Source: Streptomyces rishiriensis
Lineage (GTDB): Bacteria; Actinomycetota; Actinomycetes; Streptomycetales; Streptomycetaceae
Reading direction: 5' to 3'
NCBI RefSeq assembly: GCF_003112535.1
Contig: NZ_BEWA01000036.1
Span: 1 to 38,621, forward strand
DNA length: 38,621 nt
Under the pieces are notes generated by a model. That model did no database searches. It was given only the letters and a program-made list of their open reading frames with translations, and was not told the DNA's origin. Shown here in pieces: positions 15,264-24,140 of this stretch; positions within the stretch are counted from its first letter, which is position 1; the number at the start of each line of letters is the position of its first letter. Both the position numbers and the translations under genes were made by a program.

Positions 15264-16519
15264 GCCGCGTCTCCTCGCACACGCCACCGCACCGGCAGGG
15301 TCCATACCCCGCGTATGAACATCTGGTCACGCCACGTCAGCGACGTCTCGTCCACGGCGAGCTCCAGACCGTCCAGCCTTCGCAGGATCGCCGCCAGCCC
15401 GACCTGGAGTTCCACCCGGGCGTGGGCAGCACCGAGGCACATGTGCCGGCCGTGTCCGAATCCCAGGTGCGGATTGTCGAAGCGGCCGGGACGGAACTCG
15501 TCGGGATCCGTGAACACCTCCTCGTCGCGGTTGGCCGCGTCGGTGAGGGGGATGACGACCTGTCCGGCGCGTATGAGCGTTCCGGCCAGTTCCACGTCCT
15601 CGACGGTGACATGAGGCTGGCCGCCGGTGCCGGCGAACCACACCCAGCGCAGCAACTCCTCGACCACGGTGGGGATCGCCGAGGGGTCCTGGCGAAGCGA
15701 CTCGGCCAGTCCTGGCGTTCTCAGCACTTGCAGGACGCACATCGCCAGGTGCGAGGCGGTGGTCTCGCCGCCGGCCATCAACAGGCCGAAACCGAGGACC
15801 GCGATCTCCTCGTCGCTGAGGCGGTCGTCCTCCGGAGCGGTCAGCAGTGCGGTGAGCAGGTCGTCACCGGGCTCTCCGGCTGCTATCGCGCGCCGCCTGT
15901 CCGCCAACTGGTCGAAGAAGTATCCGTACATGCTCTCGTGCGCGGTGGTGACCTCTTCGGCGGAGAACCGCCCGGCGGACATCATCGCCGTCATCCAGGG
16001 CCGCAACGGGTCGAGGTCCGAAACCGGGAGGCCGAGCATGTCGCCGATCACCTGATAGGGGAGGAGGGCGCTGAACTCGGCGATCAGGTCCACGGAGGGA
16101 CCGGCGGCTTCGATCCGGTCCAGCAGTCGCTCGGCGAGGGCGGCGATGTGGGGGCGGGCCTCCTCTGCCTTGCGGTGGGTGAACCAGGACTGGACCGCGC
16201 TGCGGCGCCGGGTGTGGATGGGCGCGTCGCTGGTGGCCAGGGCCAGCGCGCTGGACTTCCGGGCGAACAGGGTTCCGTTAGTACAGGCCTCGCGGCTGAA
16301 ACGCGGATCGGCCAGCACCGTCCTGACGTCCGCGTACCGGGTGACCAGCAGCGCGCTCCGGCCGCCGGTCAGGGTGACAGGGAGCAGCGGCTGGTCGCGG
16401 AAGTCCTTCAGGTACCCGGAGTCCAGGCTGACGCCCGGTCGGTCGGCGAATGGGAAGTGCGGGCATTTCGCCGCCGGGGCGTTCTCGGGGCGGGGGTCGG
16501 CATCCCTGACGTCTGTCAT
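15260..16519 (-). CDS. cytochrome P450
   Basis: A 419-residue soluble bacterial P450. The oxygen-binding I-helix motif is AGGETT at 249-254, the ExxR motif is ELLR at 288-291, and the heme loop is FGHGRHMCLG at 354-363 with the Cys361 ligand. The N-terminal CPHFPF is common in actinobacterial natural-product P450s. The ATG at 16519 overlaps the stop of the SnoaL-like gene (ATGA) and follows GAGGGA by 8 nt; an ATG at 16528 is the alternative. No ferredoxin gene is adjacent. The operon position suggests oxidation of the AfsA/KAS III-derived product (inference). Confidence 0.95.
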   Translation of the reverse strand: MTDVRDADPRPENAPAAKCPHFPFADRPGVSLDSGYLKDFRDQPLLPVTLTGGRSALLVTRYADVRTVLADPRFSREACTNGTLFARKSSALALATSDAPIHTRRRSAVQSWFTHRKAEEARPHIAALAERLLDRIEAAGPSVDLIAEFSALLPYQVIGDMLGLPVSDLDPLRPWMTAMMSAGRFSAEEVTTAHESMYGYFFDQLADRRRAIAAGEPGDDLLTALLTAPEDDRLSDEEIAVLGFGLLMAGGETTASHLAMCVLQVLRTPGLAESLRQDPSAIPTVVEELLRWVWFAGTGGQPHVTVEDVELAGTLIRAGQVVIPLTDAANRDEEVFTDPDEFRPGRFDNPHLGFGHGRHMCLGAAHARVELQVGLAAILRRLDGLELAVDETSLTWRDQMFIRGVWTLPVRWRVRGDAA

Positions 16520-16911
16520 CGCAGCCATCCCTCGGCCGGCTCGAGCGCGGCTTCGGGTGCCCCGTGCCAGTACTCCTTGAACAGCGCGCAGCGCCCGTCC
16601 TCGGCGAACCGCAGGGCGAGGCAGCCGGCGGCGCTTCGTGGGGTCCCGGTGGCGGGGTCGTACAGAATGCACCACCACTCCACCGAGGCGCGCTCGGCGG
16701 ACACGATCGGGGTGCCGAACCAGACGGCCGGATCCTTCTGGTGCGACAAAGTGGCTGTCCAGTGCTTCGCGATGGCGTCGTGGCCGACATGGGGTGTGCC
16801 GAAGGGCCCCTGGTGGTAGGACGCGTCCTCGGTGAACAGCGCGGCGATCGCCTCCGGATCCCGGGCCTTCCACCGGGCCTGGAGCCGGTCGATCCAGTCC
16901 TGGACGTTCAT
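16516..16911 (-). CDS. SnoaL/NTF2-like protein
   Basis: A 131-residue NTF2-fold protein: QDWIDRLQARWKARDPEAIA helix, LFTEDASYHQGPFG, VEWWCILYDPATG, CLALRFAEDGRCALFKEYWH. In biosynthetic operons such proteins act as cyclases, hydratases or isomerases, or bind hydrophobic intermediates. Which of these applies is not visible. Its ATG overlaps the KAS III stop (ATGA), with GAGGAG just upstream, and its stop overlaps the P450 start. It is thus translationally coupled on both sides. Confidence 0.85.
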   Translation of the reverse strand: MNVQDWIDRLQARWKARDPEAIAALFTEDASYHQGPFGTPHVGHDAIAKHWTATLSHQKDPAVWFGTPIVSAERASVEWWCILYDPATGTPRSAAGCLALRFAEDGRCALFKEYWHGAPEAALEPAEGWLR

Positions 16912-17993
16912 CTCTTCTCCTCGTACGGCTGCGGGCGTCCGGTGGCCCAGGCAGGCAGGTGGGTGATCTCGATGACGGCGGCGGTGAGGGAGGTGCCCAC
17001 CCCGTTGCTGATCATCAGTACGTGGTCCCCGTCGGCCAGTTGCCGGGTCTCGACCAGATGGGTCAGTGCGACGAAGTGGTCATTGACCGTCAGATGGCCG
17101 ACCCCGCGGCCGAGTTCGAGCATGCCGCGTGCGGGATCGATGCTCAGGGGCCGCATGATGGTGCCGAGGTAGGCCTCTCCGCCGGAGAACACATGGGTGA
17201 CCCGGTTGATGTCGGCCGGGGTGAGGCCGGCTTCCTCGATCGAGCGCAGACCGAGTTCGGTACGGGCGAGGTACACGGCTCGATTGGCCGCTGCCGCCCT
17301 GTCCGGGAATCGGCGGACGAAGTCGGCCATCCTGGCGCCGAGTTCTATCGGACCGTCGGAGGTGATCGCGGGCGGGAACAGCGGGCCCTCGGGGCGGTTC
17401 ATCTCCTCCAGGTCGGGCAGGGACGCCGAGTTGATCGCCTTGACCCGGGCGAACCCTTCCCGAGTGGACAGGACGGCTGCGGTCGCCGCGTCACCGAGGA
17501 TGGAGCCCCGTTGGGTGTTTGCTCCCGCCTGGTACCGCCAGCGGTCCATGCGGGGGGTGCCGAACTTGTCGGCGCCGGTGACCAGCGCCGCGACACGGCC
17601 CGAGCCGACGCTCAGATAGCCGTGGGCGAGTTCCACGGCGGCCAGGACACCATTGCAGCCTTGCCGCACCTCCATGGCCGGGACCTGGGTGCCGAGGGTG
17701 TGCCGGAGTATGTAGTGGTGGGGTGTCCACGCGTCCGGTCCCTGGTCGAAGGTCGATGCGTGCAGCAGCAGCCCGACCTCGCCGTTGGAGTGTCCCGACC
17801 GGGCCAGAGCCCTGTTCGCCGCGACGACGGCCATCTCGGGTGCGGAGATGTCCCCGGCCACCGCGGCACCGGTCCAGCCGTCCTTCTTCCACGTCCGCTC
17901 GTCGTACAGGCCCAAGGCGACCGCGCGGTCGGCTGGGAAAGGCTCGGGCAGGTAGCTGCTCAGCCCGGCTATATGAAGGTTGTCCACACGCAC
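16908..17993 (-). CDS. KAS III-like (FabH-type) acyl synthase/acyltransferase
   Basis: A 361-residue thiolase-fold protein of the ketoacyl-ACP synthase III group. The nucleophile is Cys113 in VRQGCNGVLAAVELA. His267 lies in THVFSGG where FabH has PHQAN. The FabH Asn position is replaced (GVGHLTVND), leaving Asp305 as a possible third residue. From memory, a Cys-His-Asp set marks CerJ-like KAS III enzymes that form esters rather than C-C bonds. It could therefore acylate a hydroxyl or condense with an ACP-bound unit. The GTG at 17993 begins 2 nt after the stop of the dikinase gene, with GGAG 5 nt upstream, and its own stop overlaps the next gene. Confidence 0.88.
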   Translation of the reverse strand: MRVDNLHIAGLSSYLPEPFPADRAVALGLYDERTWKKDGWTGAAVAGDISAPEMAVVAANRALARSGHSNGEVGLLLHASTFDQGPDAWTPHHYILRHTLGTQVPAMEVRQGCNGVLAAVELAHGYLSVGSGRVAALVTGADKFGTPRMDRWRYQAGANTQRGSILGDAATAAVLSTREGFARVKAINSASLPDLEEMNRPEGPLFPPAITSDGPIELGARMADFVRRFPDRAAAANRAVYLARTELGLRSIEEAGLTPADINRVTHVFSGGEAYLGTIMRPLSIDPARGMLELGRGVGHLTVNDHFVALTHLVETRQLADGDHVLMISNGVGTSLTAAVIEITHLPAWATGRPQPYEEKR

Positions 17994-17995
17994 GT

Positions 17996-20686
17996 CTACT
18001 CCGCGGATTCTCTGGACTCGGGCTCGGACAGCAGTCGTACCTGGCCGGTGTCCCCGTCGATCTCCAGCCAGGCACCGTCCGGGATGACGGTCATAGCCCC
18101 GGGCACCGCCACCACGGTGGGGATTCCCAGCAGCCGTCCGCTGATCGCGGTGTGCGAGATCAGGCTGCCGCGTTCGACGACGATGCCCTTGGCCGCCATC
18201 ATCAGGGCCAGCCAGCCAGGGTCGGTCTCCTTCGCGACGAGGATGCGGTCCGTGCAGGACTCCGGAGACATGGATGCGTCCTGAACGACCTTGGCACGGG
18301 CCCGCACCCTGCCACTGCTGGACGCCAGGCCGTGCAGCACGCCGTCCTCCGTCATACCGGCGAGCATCTCGGTGTCCTGGCGTGACTCCAGTGCGACGGG
18401 GACCGGGAGGCCGGCCGGCGTGGTGAAGTACGCCGGGGGATCAGGGTTGTCGGCCGCCCTGGCCATCCCTTCCTTGCGCACCCGTACCAGGGCGCGCAGG
18501 TCACGGTCGGGCAGCGTGCCGTCGAAGGCGCCCAGCACCTCCTCCACCTGCAGATGCACTACGTCGGCGGCCTCGTCCAGCATTCCCGACGCGACCAACT
18601 GGTCGGCGAGCCGGCAGAACACCTCGCGTGAGACGCCGTACAACTGGCTGCGGCAGAACCGGGTGTCCTCGCGGGCCTTGACGGCGAACCGCAGGAACGC
18701 CAGCACCGTGCCCAGCACAGCTCTGCGCAGTGGGTTCGGGCAGGCGTCGCGCAGGACCCGCCGTGCTTCCGCCTTGGTGCGCGCCTCGTCGGCCACGTTG
18801 TCGGCCACGGTCAGGCGCTGGGCGATGAACGGACGCAAGGTCGGCAGGATCATCCACGGCTGCTGGCGAGGGGTGAGCACTTCCAGTTTCAGGTCGTGCA
18901 GAGCACGGTCGCCGAAGGTGGCCACATGCCGTCTGAAGGCCCCGGCGACATCGGCGCCGTGACGGCCCGCGGAGATCTCGTCCCACACCTGCCGTTCCGG
19001 TTGCTCCAGAACGGCGTTGCGCAGCGACGGCCGCTCATTGACCAGCTCGGCCAAGGCGATCGCGGACCGGAGCGACTCGATCGTGCGGTTGGATGTGCCA
19101 CCGGCCAGCAAGCGTGGCAGCAGCGCGTCACCGCCCGGAATCCAGCGCTTCAGCAGAGCTCCGGTGACCGCAAGGCCGGCCAGCCCGAAATAACTGGTCA
19201 CCATCGTGATGCCCCAGCGCTGTTCGGCCTCGGCCCACATATGGCGGTACTGGGCGATCAGCTCGTCGGCCGGACGTTCCCCGATCGACACGGAGTCGGC
19301 CACCAGCGCGTCCCACCAGCGCAGGAACAAGCGCAATTGTCGTGGCTGCCTGGCGCACATCCATGCCAGTCTGGGCATGTTGTGCATCAGGGTCAGCCAC
19401 GGCCGGCGACGCGACATGCCGGGCATGCCTGTTCGTTCGGTGAGCCCGAGCGAACGTTCCCACAGCGGACGCATCAGCTCGAACCCGGGAATCTGGCCGT
19501 GCAGGGTGAACCAGGCGTCCAGGCGGTAGTACACCCGGCCGTCCAGGCAGCCGACCATCCGGCTCAGATGGTGCCGGTTCTGACGGAGCGAGCGTTCGCT
19601 CACACCCATCCGCCGGTAGAAGTCGGAGAACCCCATCCGGTAGAAGATTTGCGCTTGGGAGTAGGTCAGCGCGCTGGTGAGCCCTGGGAAGCTCTCGGTG
19701 AGGTTGTGGTTGGTCCACGGCACGTCCGGACCGGAGGCCGGAGGCGGGCTCACCACCACGGGTCTGGCCTGCACCAGGTGGACGGTTCCGTCTTCTGTCA
19801 GGGTGCCCTCGATGTCCTGCGGCCCGCCCAGGAGATCCTCGACCCTGGCGGCGAGAGCGCAGATACGACTCACCTCCGCGTCCGTGAGCACCGGTGCCTC
19901 GGCGAGCTCGGCGGGCACCGGAAGAGTGGTCACGCCCGCCGCGGGCCGGGCCGGATCCAGGCCCACCATCACGGCTTTGGACACGCGATCCACTTCGATC
20001 GCGCCGGTTTGGCCATCCACGAAGAAGTGGTCGATGTCCGCCTTCTCCTGGACGATCCCTTCCCCGATACCGTGCGCGGCGGCGATCACCCTTCGGTCGG
20101 CGCCAGTGCGCGGGTCCCTGGTGAACACCACGAAGGACCGCACACCCGGCACCATGCGCTGCACCCCGACCGCGATCCGGACGGCGGTCGCGTCCACTCC
20201 GCGACGCACCCGGTAGAGCACGGCTTCGGGGTTGTATGCGGAGGCCCAGCAGTCCACGATCCTGGCCAGTACAGCGTCACGGTCCACGTACAGGAAACTG
20301 TCGGACAAGCCGGCGAAGGGGTCATCGGCACCGTCCTCGCCGGTGCCGTCCGCGTCCGCCACCACACACGCCCGCACGGCGACCAGGCCGTCGGCATCAG
20401 CCAGTGCGTCGACGGCGGTCAGTACCCGTTCCGCCAGCGAAGGTGGCACGCGGCCGGCGCGGATCCTGTCGCGGGCGGCGCTCGCCCACGCGATCAGCTC
20501 CGCTGTGCCCGCGTCGCCACCGGGGAACCCCGTCGGTGCCGGCACCGAAGCGTGAAACGCGGCGCCGGTCAGGCAGAACAACTCAGGCACCGGCAGGCCG
20601 GCGCGGCGCATCACGTCCTGCCGGGCGAACTTGTGGCCCACCAGCGTCGAATCGCTCAGCCCGGGTCCATCCAGAATGAGTTCCAT
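17996..20686 (-). CDS. PEP-synthase/rifampin-phosphotransferase-like dikinase
   Basis: An 896-residue enzyme with the architecture of PEP synthase and rifampin phosphotransferase. The N-terminal ATP-grasp-type domain (about 1-320) ends in TVHLVQARPVV. A large middle domain may bind the acceptor. The C-terminal swivelling phosphohistidine domain carries GSLISHTAISGRLLGIP with His845. There is no PEP-binding TIM barrel of the PPDK kind. Relatives pass the beta-phosphate of ATP through the His to pyruvate or to a small-molecule hydroxyl, so phosphorylation of a pathway intermediate is likely. The ATG at 20686 lies 2 nt past the methyltransferase stop; a GTG at 20692 overlapping that stop is the alternative. 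Confidence 0.85.
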   Translation of the reverse strand: MELILDGPGLSDSTLVGHKFARQDVMRRAGLPVPELFCLTGAAFHASVPAPTGFPGGDAGTAELIAWASAARDRIRAGRVPPSLAERVLTAVDALADADGLVAVRACVVADADGTGEDGADDPFAGLSDSFLYVDRDAVLARIVDCWASAYNPEAVLYRVRRGVDATAVRIAVGVQRMVPGVRSFVVFTRDPRTGADRRVIAAAHGIGEGIVQEKADIDHFFVDGQTGAIEVDRVSKAVMVGLDPARPAAGVTTLPVPAELAEAPVLTDAEVSRICALAARVEDLLGGPQDIEGTLTEDGTVHLVQARPVVVSPPPASGPDVPWTNHNLTESFPGLTSALTYSQAQIFYRMGFSDFYRRMGVSERSLRQNRHHLSRMVGCLDGRVYYRLDAWFTLHGQIPGFELMRPLWERSLGLTERTGMPGMSRRRPWLTLMHNMPRLAWMCARQPRQLRLFLRWWDALVADSVSIGERPADELIAQYRHMWAEAEQRWGITMVTSYFGLAGLAVTGALLKRWIPGGDALLPRLLAGGTSNRTIESLRSAIALAELVNERPSLRNAVLEQPERQVWDEISAGRHGADVAGAFRRHVATFGDRALHDLKLEVLTPRQQPWMILPTLRPFIAQRLTVADNVADEARTKAEARRVLRDACPNPLRRAVLGTVLAFLRFAVKAREDTRFCRSQLYGVSREVFCRLADQLVASGMLDEAADVVHLQVEEVLGAFDGTLPDRDLRALVRVRKEGMARAADNPDPPAYFTTPAGLPVPVALESRQDTEMLAGMTEDGVLHGLASSSGRVRARAKVVQDASMSPESCTDRILVAKETDPGWLALMMAAKGIVVERGSLISHTAISGRLLGIPTVVAVPGAMTVIPDGAWLEIDGDTGQVRLLSEPESRESAE

Positions 20687-20688
20687 GG

Positions 20689-21330
20689 TCACCAGACCCC
20701 CGGGATCAGACGTGCCCGACCACTTGCATAGGACGGGTAGGCGGGAATCGCCCACAACACCCGTTCCTCGACGCGGATCCGCCAGATCACCACCGACAGC
20801 AACATGACGAACAACAGCACGCTCAGCGGATTGAGGAAGAAGGCCACAAAGGCGGCGTTGGCCAGCACCATTCCGGAGTAGGCCGGATGCCGTACGAAAC
20901 GGTACGGTCCGTCGCCCACGATCGAATGGTCGGAATAGCGGACCACGTGGTGGGAGTAGAACCGGCCCAGCGTCCGGATCGCCACCAGCCGGAGCGTGAC
21001 GGCGCCGGCGAACACCACGATCGGCGCGATCATCCACGCCGACCATCGCTCCCAGGGCAGCGGCCACAGCACCGCGGACATGGCGGTCCCGGCCCGGCTG
21101 AGCGCGTAGGGCAGCAGCGTGTTGTTCTCGGCGGCCGCCTGCGACGGATGCCGCACGGTGATCCGGGCCTCGGCCAGTATCCAGACCAGGTACGCGCAGG
21201 CCAGTCCCGCCGCGACGAGGTGTGTCGGCCGGTGGCCCGAGGAGATGAGCAGGACGGTCCCGGCCAGCACCGCGGTGACCGTGGCCGGCAGCAGAGCGCG
21301 CAGGGACACAACGACGGCACGCTGGTTCAT
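20689..21330 (-). CDS. ICMT-like membrane methyltransferase
   Basis: A 213-residue integral membrane protein with about five hydrophobic segments. The C-terminal signature GPYRFVRHPAYSGMV ... RIRVEERVL belongs to the isoprenylcysteine carboxyl methyltransferase / phospholipid methyltransferase group, which uses SAM at the membrane. With a UbiA prenyltransferase in the same operon, a lipidic or prenylated carboxylate or phosphate is a plausible substrate (inference). The ATG at 21330 overlaps the AfsA-like gene's stop (ATGA), so it is translationally coupled. Confidence 0.88.
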   Translation of the reverse strand: MNQRAVVVSLRALLPATVTAVLAGTVLLISSGHRPTHLVAAGLACAYLVWILAEARITVRHPSQAAAENNTLLPYALSRAGTAMSAVLWPLPWERWSAWMIAPIVVFAGAVTLRLVAIRTLGRFYSHHVVRYSDHSIVGDGPYRFVRHPAYSGMVLANAAFVAFFLNPLSVLLFVMLLSVVIWRIRVEERVLWAIPAYPSYASGRARLIPGVW

Positions 21331-22277
21331 GTCGCACTTCGGTTCGCGCGGAAGCGGGCGTACACATCCGGCCTGACCGCTTTGCTCGCATAGACCAAAG
21401 AGCCGAGCACGGACTCCCATGCGTCGTCGGCGACCACGTCGAAATGGAACTCGGCCTTGTTCCGCGAGATCGGCGCCGGTCTCCACCTCAACGAAACAGG
21501 AAGGGAGCGCGGCAGGGCGACAGGCAGGTCCGCGGTCACCCCGACCCACAGGATCTGGGTATCCAGCGGCCACCCGCCGAATCGGTGCGACAGCCAGGTG
21601 GACAACTGCCGGCCCGCCTCGATGAGCGCCTCGATCGGACGGACGCCGGCACGGTGACCGCTCAACGCATGACCGTCCGGTGGTGACACCACCCCGCCGG
21701 TGACCTGGCGGTAGGTCAGCGACGGCTCGCCGATCATCACGTTCTCCGGACGGGTCCGGTGCACAAGCGCGGCCTGGGCGGGCAGCCGCTCGCCGGCACC
21801 CTCCTGACGTATCCACGCAGGCCCGGGCTCGGAGGAAAACTCGAACCAGCCGTCGGCCACGACCGAGGACTCCTGAGTGACAAACATGTTCCGTCGCCCC
21901 GCCTGCGGCGGGCCTATATGCAGCACCGGCGCCGGCTTGAGTTCCCCTATGGCACGAAAGGTCATGGTCCCTTTGACCCGGCGGTCATCCGGGGTCGTGA
22001 TTTTCTGCCGTGCCAACTCCACCATCGCGCAGACCAGCAGGGTGCCGGGAACATGGTCGAGTGGATGGTCGAAGAAGAACGGGTCGGCCTGATCGACGCG
22101 GAGGTCAGCCATCCACGAGCCATCGTCATTCTGCTGACGGATGGCGCTCAGCCAACCACACCGATCTTCCTCCGCGAGTGTGGACGTCAGTCCGGACAGC
22201 TTCATTTGGCCGGGTACCTCAATTTCGGCGTGGGTAATTCGAGGTGGGGAGGCGTGAGCGGCGCTCTGTTCCCCCAT
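21327..22277 (-). CDS. AfsA-like A-factor biosynthesis hotdog protein
   Basis: A 316-residue protein with the AfsA hotdog signature DPFFFDHPLDHVPGTL at about 65-80. The second half (DGHALSGHRAGVRPIEALIE) resembles a degenerate second hotdog repeat. AfsA enzymes join a beta-ketoacyl thioester to dihydroxyacetone phosphate to start gamma-butyrolactone synthesis; related proteins serve butenolide and furan autoregulators. It is the first gene of a seven-gene coupled operon. The ATG at 22277 lacks a clear ribosome site. ATG 22205 (MKLSGL) has GAGG upstream at long spacing and is an alternative start. The epoxide-hydrolase stop lies only 65 bp upstream. Confidence 0.85.
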   Translation of the reverse strand: MGEQSAAHASPPRITHAEIEVPGQMKLSGLTSTLAEEDRCGWLSAIRQQNDDGSWMADLRVDQADPFFFDHPLDHVPGTLLVCAMVELARQKITTPDDRRVKGTMTFRAIGELKPAPVLHIGPPQAGRRNMFVTQESSVVADGWFEFSSEPGPAWIRQEGAGERLPAQAALVHRTRPENVMIGEPSLTYRQVTGGVVSPPDGHALSGHRAGVRPIEALIEAGRQLSTWLSHRFGGWPLDTQILWVGVTADLPVALPRSLPVSLRWRPAPISRNKAEFHFDVVADDAWESVLGSLVYASKAVRPDVYARFRANRSAT

Positions 22278-22342
22278 GAGCTGTCACGGGCGCATCCCCC
22301 TGCTCCCGGTCCGGCTTCCAGTTGCTCGCAAAATGTCTTCAG

Positions 22343-23515
22343 TCAGCTTTGTGGCAGCGTCAGTTCGCGGAAGAAGGTGCGGATGTCGTCGACGAGGAGT
22401 TCGGGTTGTTCCATGGCGGCGAAGTGGCCGCCGCGGTCGAACTCGGTCCAGCGCACGATGTTGGAGGAGCGTTCCGCGAGGGCACGGATGGGCCGGATGT
22501 CGTACGGGAAGACCGCGACGCCCAGGGGGGCGGGTGACGGCTCGGGCTGTCGGTCCTTGAGCGGGTGGCTGACCTCGTAGTAGAGGCGGGCCGATGAGGC
22601 GGCGGTGTTTGTCAGCCAGTACAGCGTGATGTCCGTGAGCATGTGGTCGCGGTCGATCCCGCCTTCCGGCAGGTGGGTGCCGTCGGTCCATTCCTTGAAC
22701 TTCTCGGCGATCCAGGCGAGTTGCCCGGCCGGTGAGTCGGTCAGCGCGATCCCGATGGTCTGTGGCCGGGTTGCCTGGAGGGCGAGGTAGCCCTGGCCGT
22801 CGGCCTCGATCAGTCGGTTCTGCTCGAGCCGGGCCTTGTCGTCGGGGCTGAGGTCATCGAGTTCTCCGGGTGTGCCAGTGGGGTTGGTCATCAGGAAGTT
22901 GACGTGCACGCCGATGACATGGTCGGTGTCGACGCGGCCGACTTCCTGGGAGATGAACGAGCCCCAGTCGCCGCCTTGGGCGCCGTAGCGGTCGTAGCCG
23001 AGGCGGGCCATCAGTTGCGCCCAGGCGTAGGCCACCCGCGTGGTGTCCCACCCGCGTTCGGTGACCGGGCCGGAGAACCCGTATCCGGGGATGGACGGAA
23101 TGACCAGGTGGAATGCGTCAGCGGGATCGCCACCGTGGGCGCGCGGGTCACTCAGGGGGCCGATCACGTGCAGAAACTCGACGAACGAGCCGGGCCAGCC
23201 GTGGGTGAGGATCAGCGGAGTGGCGTCGGGCTCGGGTGAACGCACGTGCAGGAAGTGGATGTTCTGGCCGTCGATCGTGGTCGTGAACTGCGGCAGTTCG
23301 TTCAGCCGCCGCTCCCAGGCGCGCCAGTCGTAGGTGGTGCGCCAGTATTCCGCCAGCTCGGCCAGGTAGTCGACCGGGATGCCCATCTCCCAGTCCGTGC
23401 CGGGGATCGCGTCGGGCAGCCGGGTGCGGCCGAGGCGCTTGCGAAGGTCGTCCAGGTCTGCCTGCGGTATGTCGATGCGGAACGGGCGGACGGTGCTGTT
23501 GGTGGTGTTCGTCAT
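22343..23515 (-). CDS. epoxide hydrolase (alpha/beta-hydrolase)
   Basis: A 390-residue epoxide hydrolase with the typical N-terminal EHN segment (RPFRIDIPQADLDDLRKRL). The oxyanion HGWPGS is at 105-110, the nucleophile is Asp183 in GGDWGS and the catalytic His is His364 in RGGHF. The enzyme opens epoxides to diols through an Asp ester. It is complete here, unlike the truncated block A copy at 7779-8316. It lies upstream of and in the same direction as the AfsA-like gene, separated by 65 bp, so co-transcription is possible. However, the paralogous block also carries an epoxide hydrolase without the operon, so the pairing may be accidental. Confidence 0.93.
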   Translation of the reverse strand: MTNTTNSTVRPFRIDIPQADLDDLRKRLGRTRLPDAIPGTDWEMGIPVDYLAELAEYWRTTYDWRAWERRLNELPQFTTTIDGQNIHFLHVRSPEPDATPLILTHGWPGSFVEFLHVIGPLSDPRAHGGDPADAFHLVIPSIPGYGFSGPVTERGWDTTRVAYAWAQLMARLGYDRYGAQGGDWGSFISQEVGRVDTDHVIGVHVNFLMTNPTGTPGELDDLSPDDKARLEQNRLIEADGQGYLALQATRPQTIGIALTDSPAGQLAWIAEKFKEWTDGTHLPEGGIDRDHMLTDITLYWLTNTAASSARLYYEVSHPLKDRQPEPSPAPLGVAVFPYDIRPIRALAERSSNIVRWTEFDRGGHFAAMEQPELLVDDIRTFFRELTLPQS

Positions 23516-23557
23516 GCCTCGCTGTTTCCGTGTGGGGGGAAAACTGAAGGGGAAGTG

Positions 23558-24110
23558 ACTTGCCTCTATCTGATGCCGAGTGGGTACGGCTGCGGCCGTT
23601 CCTGCCCGTGAGTAAGGGAACTTGTGGCCGGTGCGGGATCACAGACAGGTGATCGACGGATCTTGCACCTGTGCGGGCTGGGGTTCAGCCACGTGATCCG
23701 CCGGAACGCTTCGGCCCATGGAGGACGGTGCATGAGCGGCACCGACGGTGGTCGGCCGGCGCCACCTTCGAGCGTCTGCTGCGCCAGGGCCAGGCGGTGG
23801 ACTGCGACGAAGAAATCGACCGGGACGAGCGCGGTGGACTCCGCTCAAGCTGGCGCATCCTCGCGCGGCCGGAGCCCGCACCGACTGCGCGCCGGAGCCG
23901 GTGCTGGAAAAGATCCCTGCCGCCGGTACCTGCGGCGCCGGGGCATCGGGCACGTCATTCGGGAGAAGACCGACAGCCAGGCCGGCCCGCCTGTGTAAGG
24001 GAGCACGCGGTTGGCACTCCCGGGCGATGGCCAATCCGGTACACGGTCGCAGCCCTCGTCATGTGGCTCATGCTCGGCCGGACAGACCCAACTGTCCGTC
24101 ATCGGGGTGT
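23558..24110 (+). pseudogene. IS5-family transposase relic (block B)
   Basis: Shorter remains of the same transposase as at 8316-9175. LPLSDAEWVRLRPFLPV is readable across the first bases. RDPPERFGPWRTVHERHRRWS and EEIDRD follow, then a jump to RRRGIGHVIREKTDSQ and ALVMWLMLGR. Its internal deletion differs from that in block A; the DSTIMRAH segment and the APGQLDEVV region are gone. It occupies the interval between epoxide hydrolase and serine hydrolase, as in block A. Confidence 0.7.
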
Positions 24111-24140
24111 CTGCGCAGCTCTGGTCCGGCCCGGAAAGGG

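Noticed and set aside
16959..18284. A 441-codon plus-strand frame
   Set aside because: Antisense to the KAS III and dikinase genes and without recognisable domains.
18896..20731. A 611-codon plus-strand frame
   Set aside because: Antisense shadow of the dikinase gene, which has complete catalytic motifs on the minus strand.
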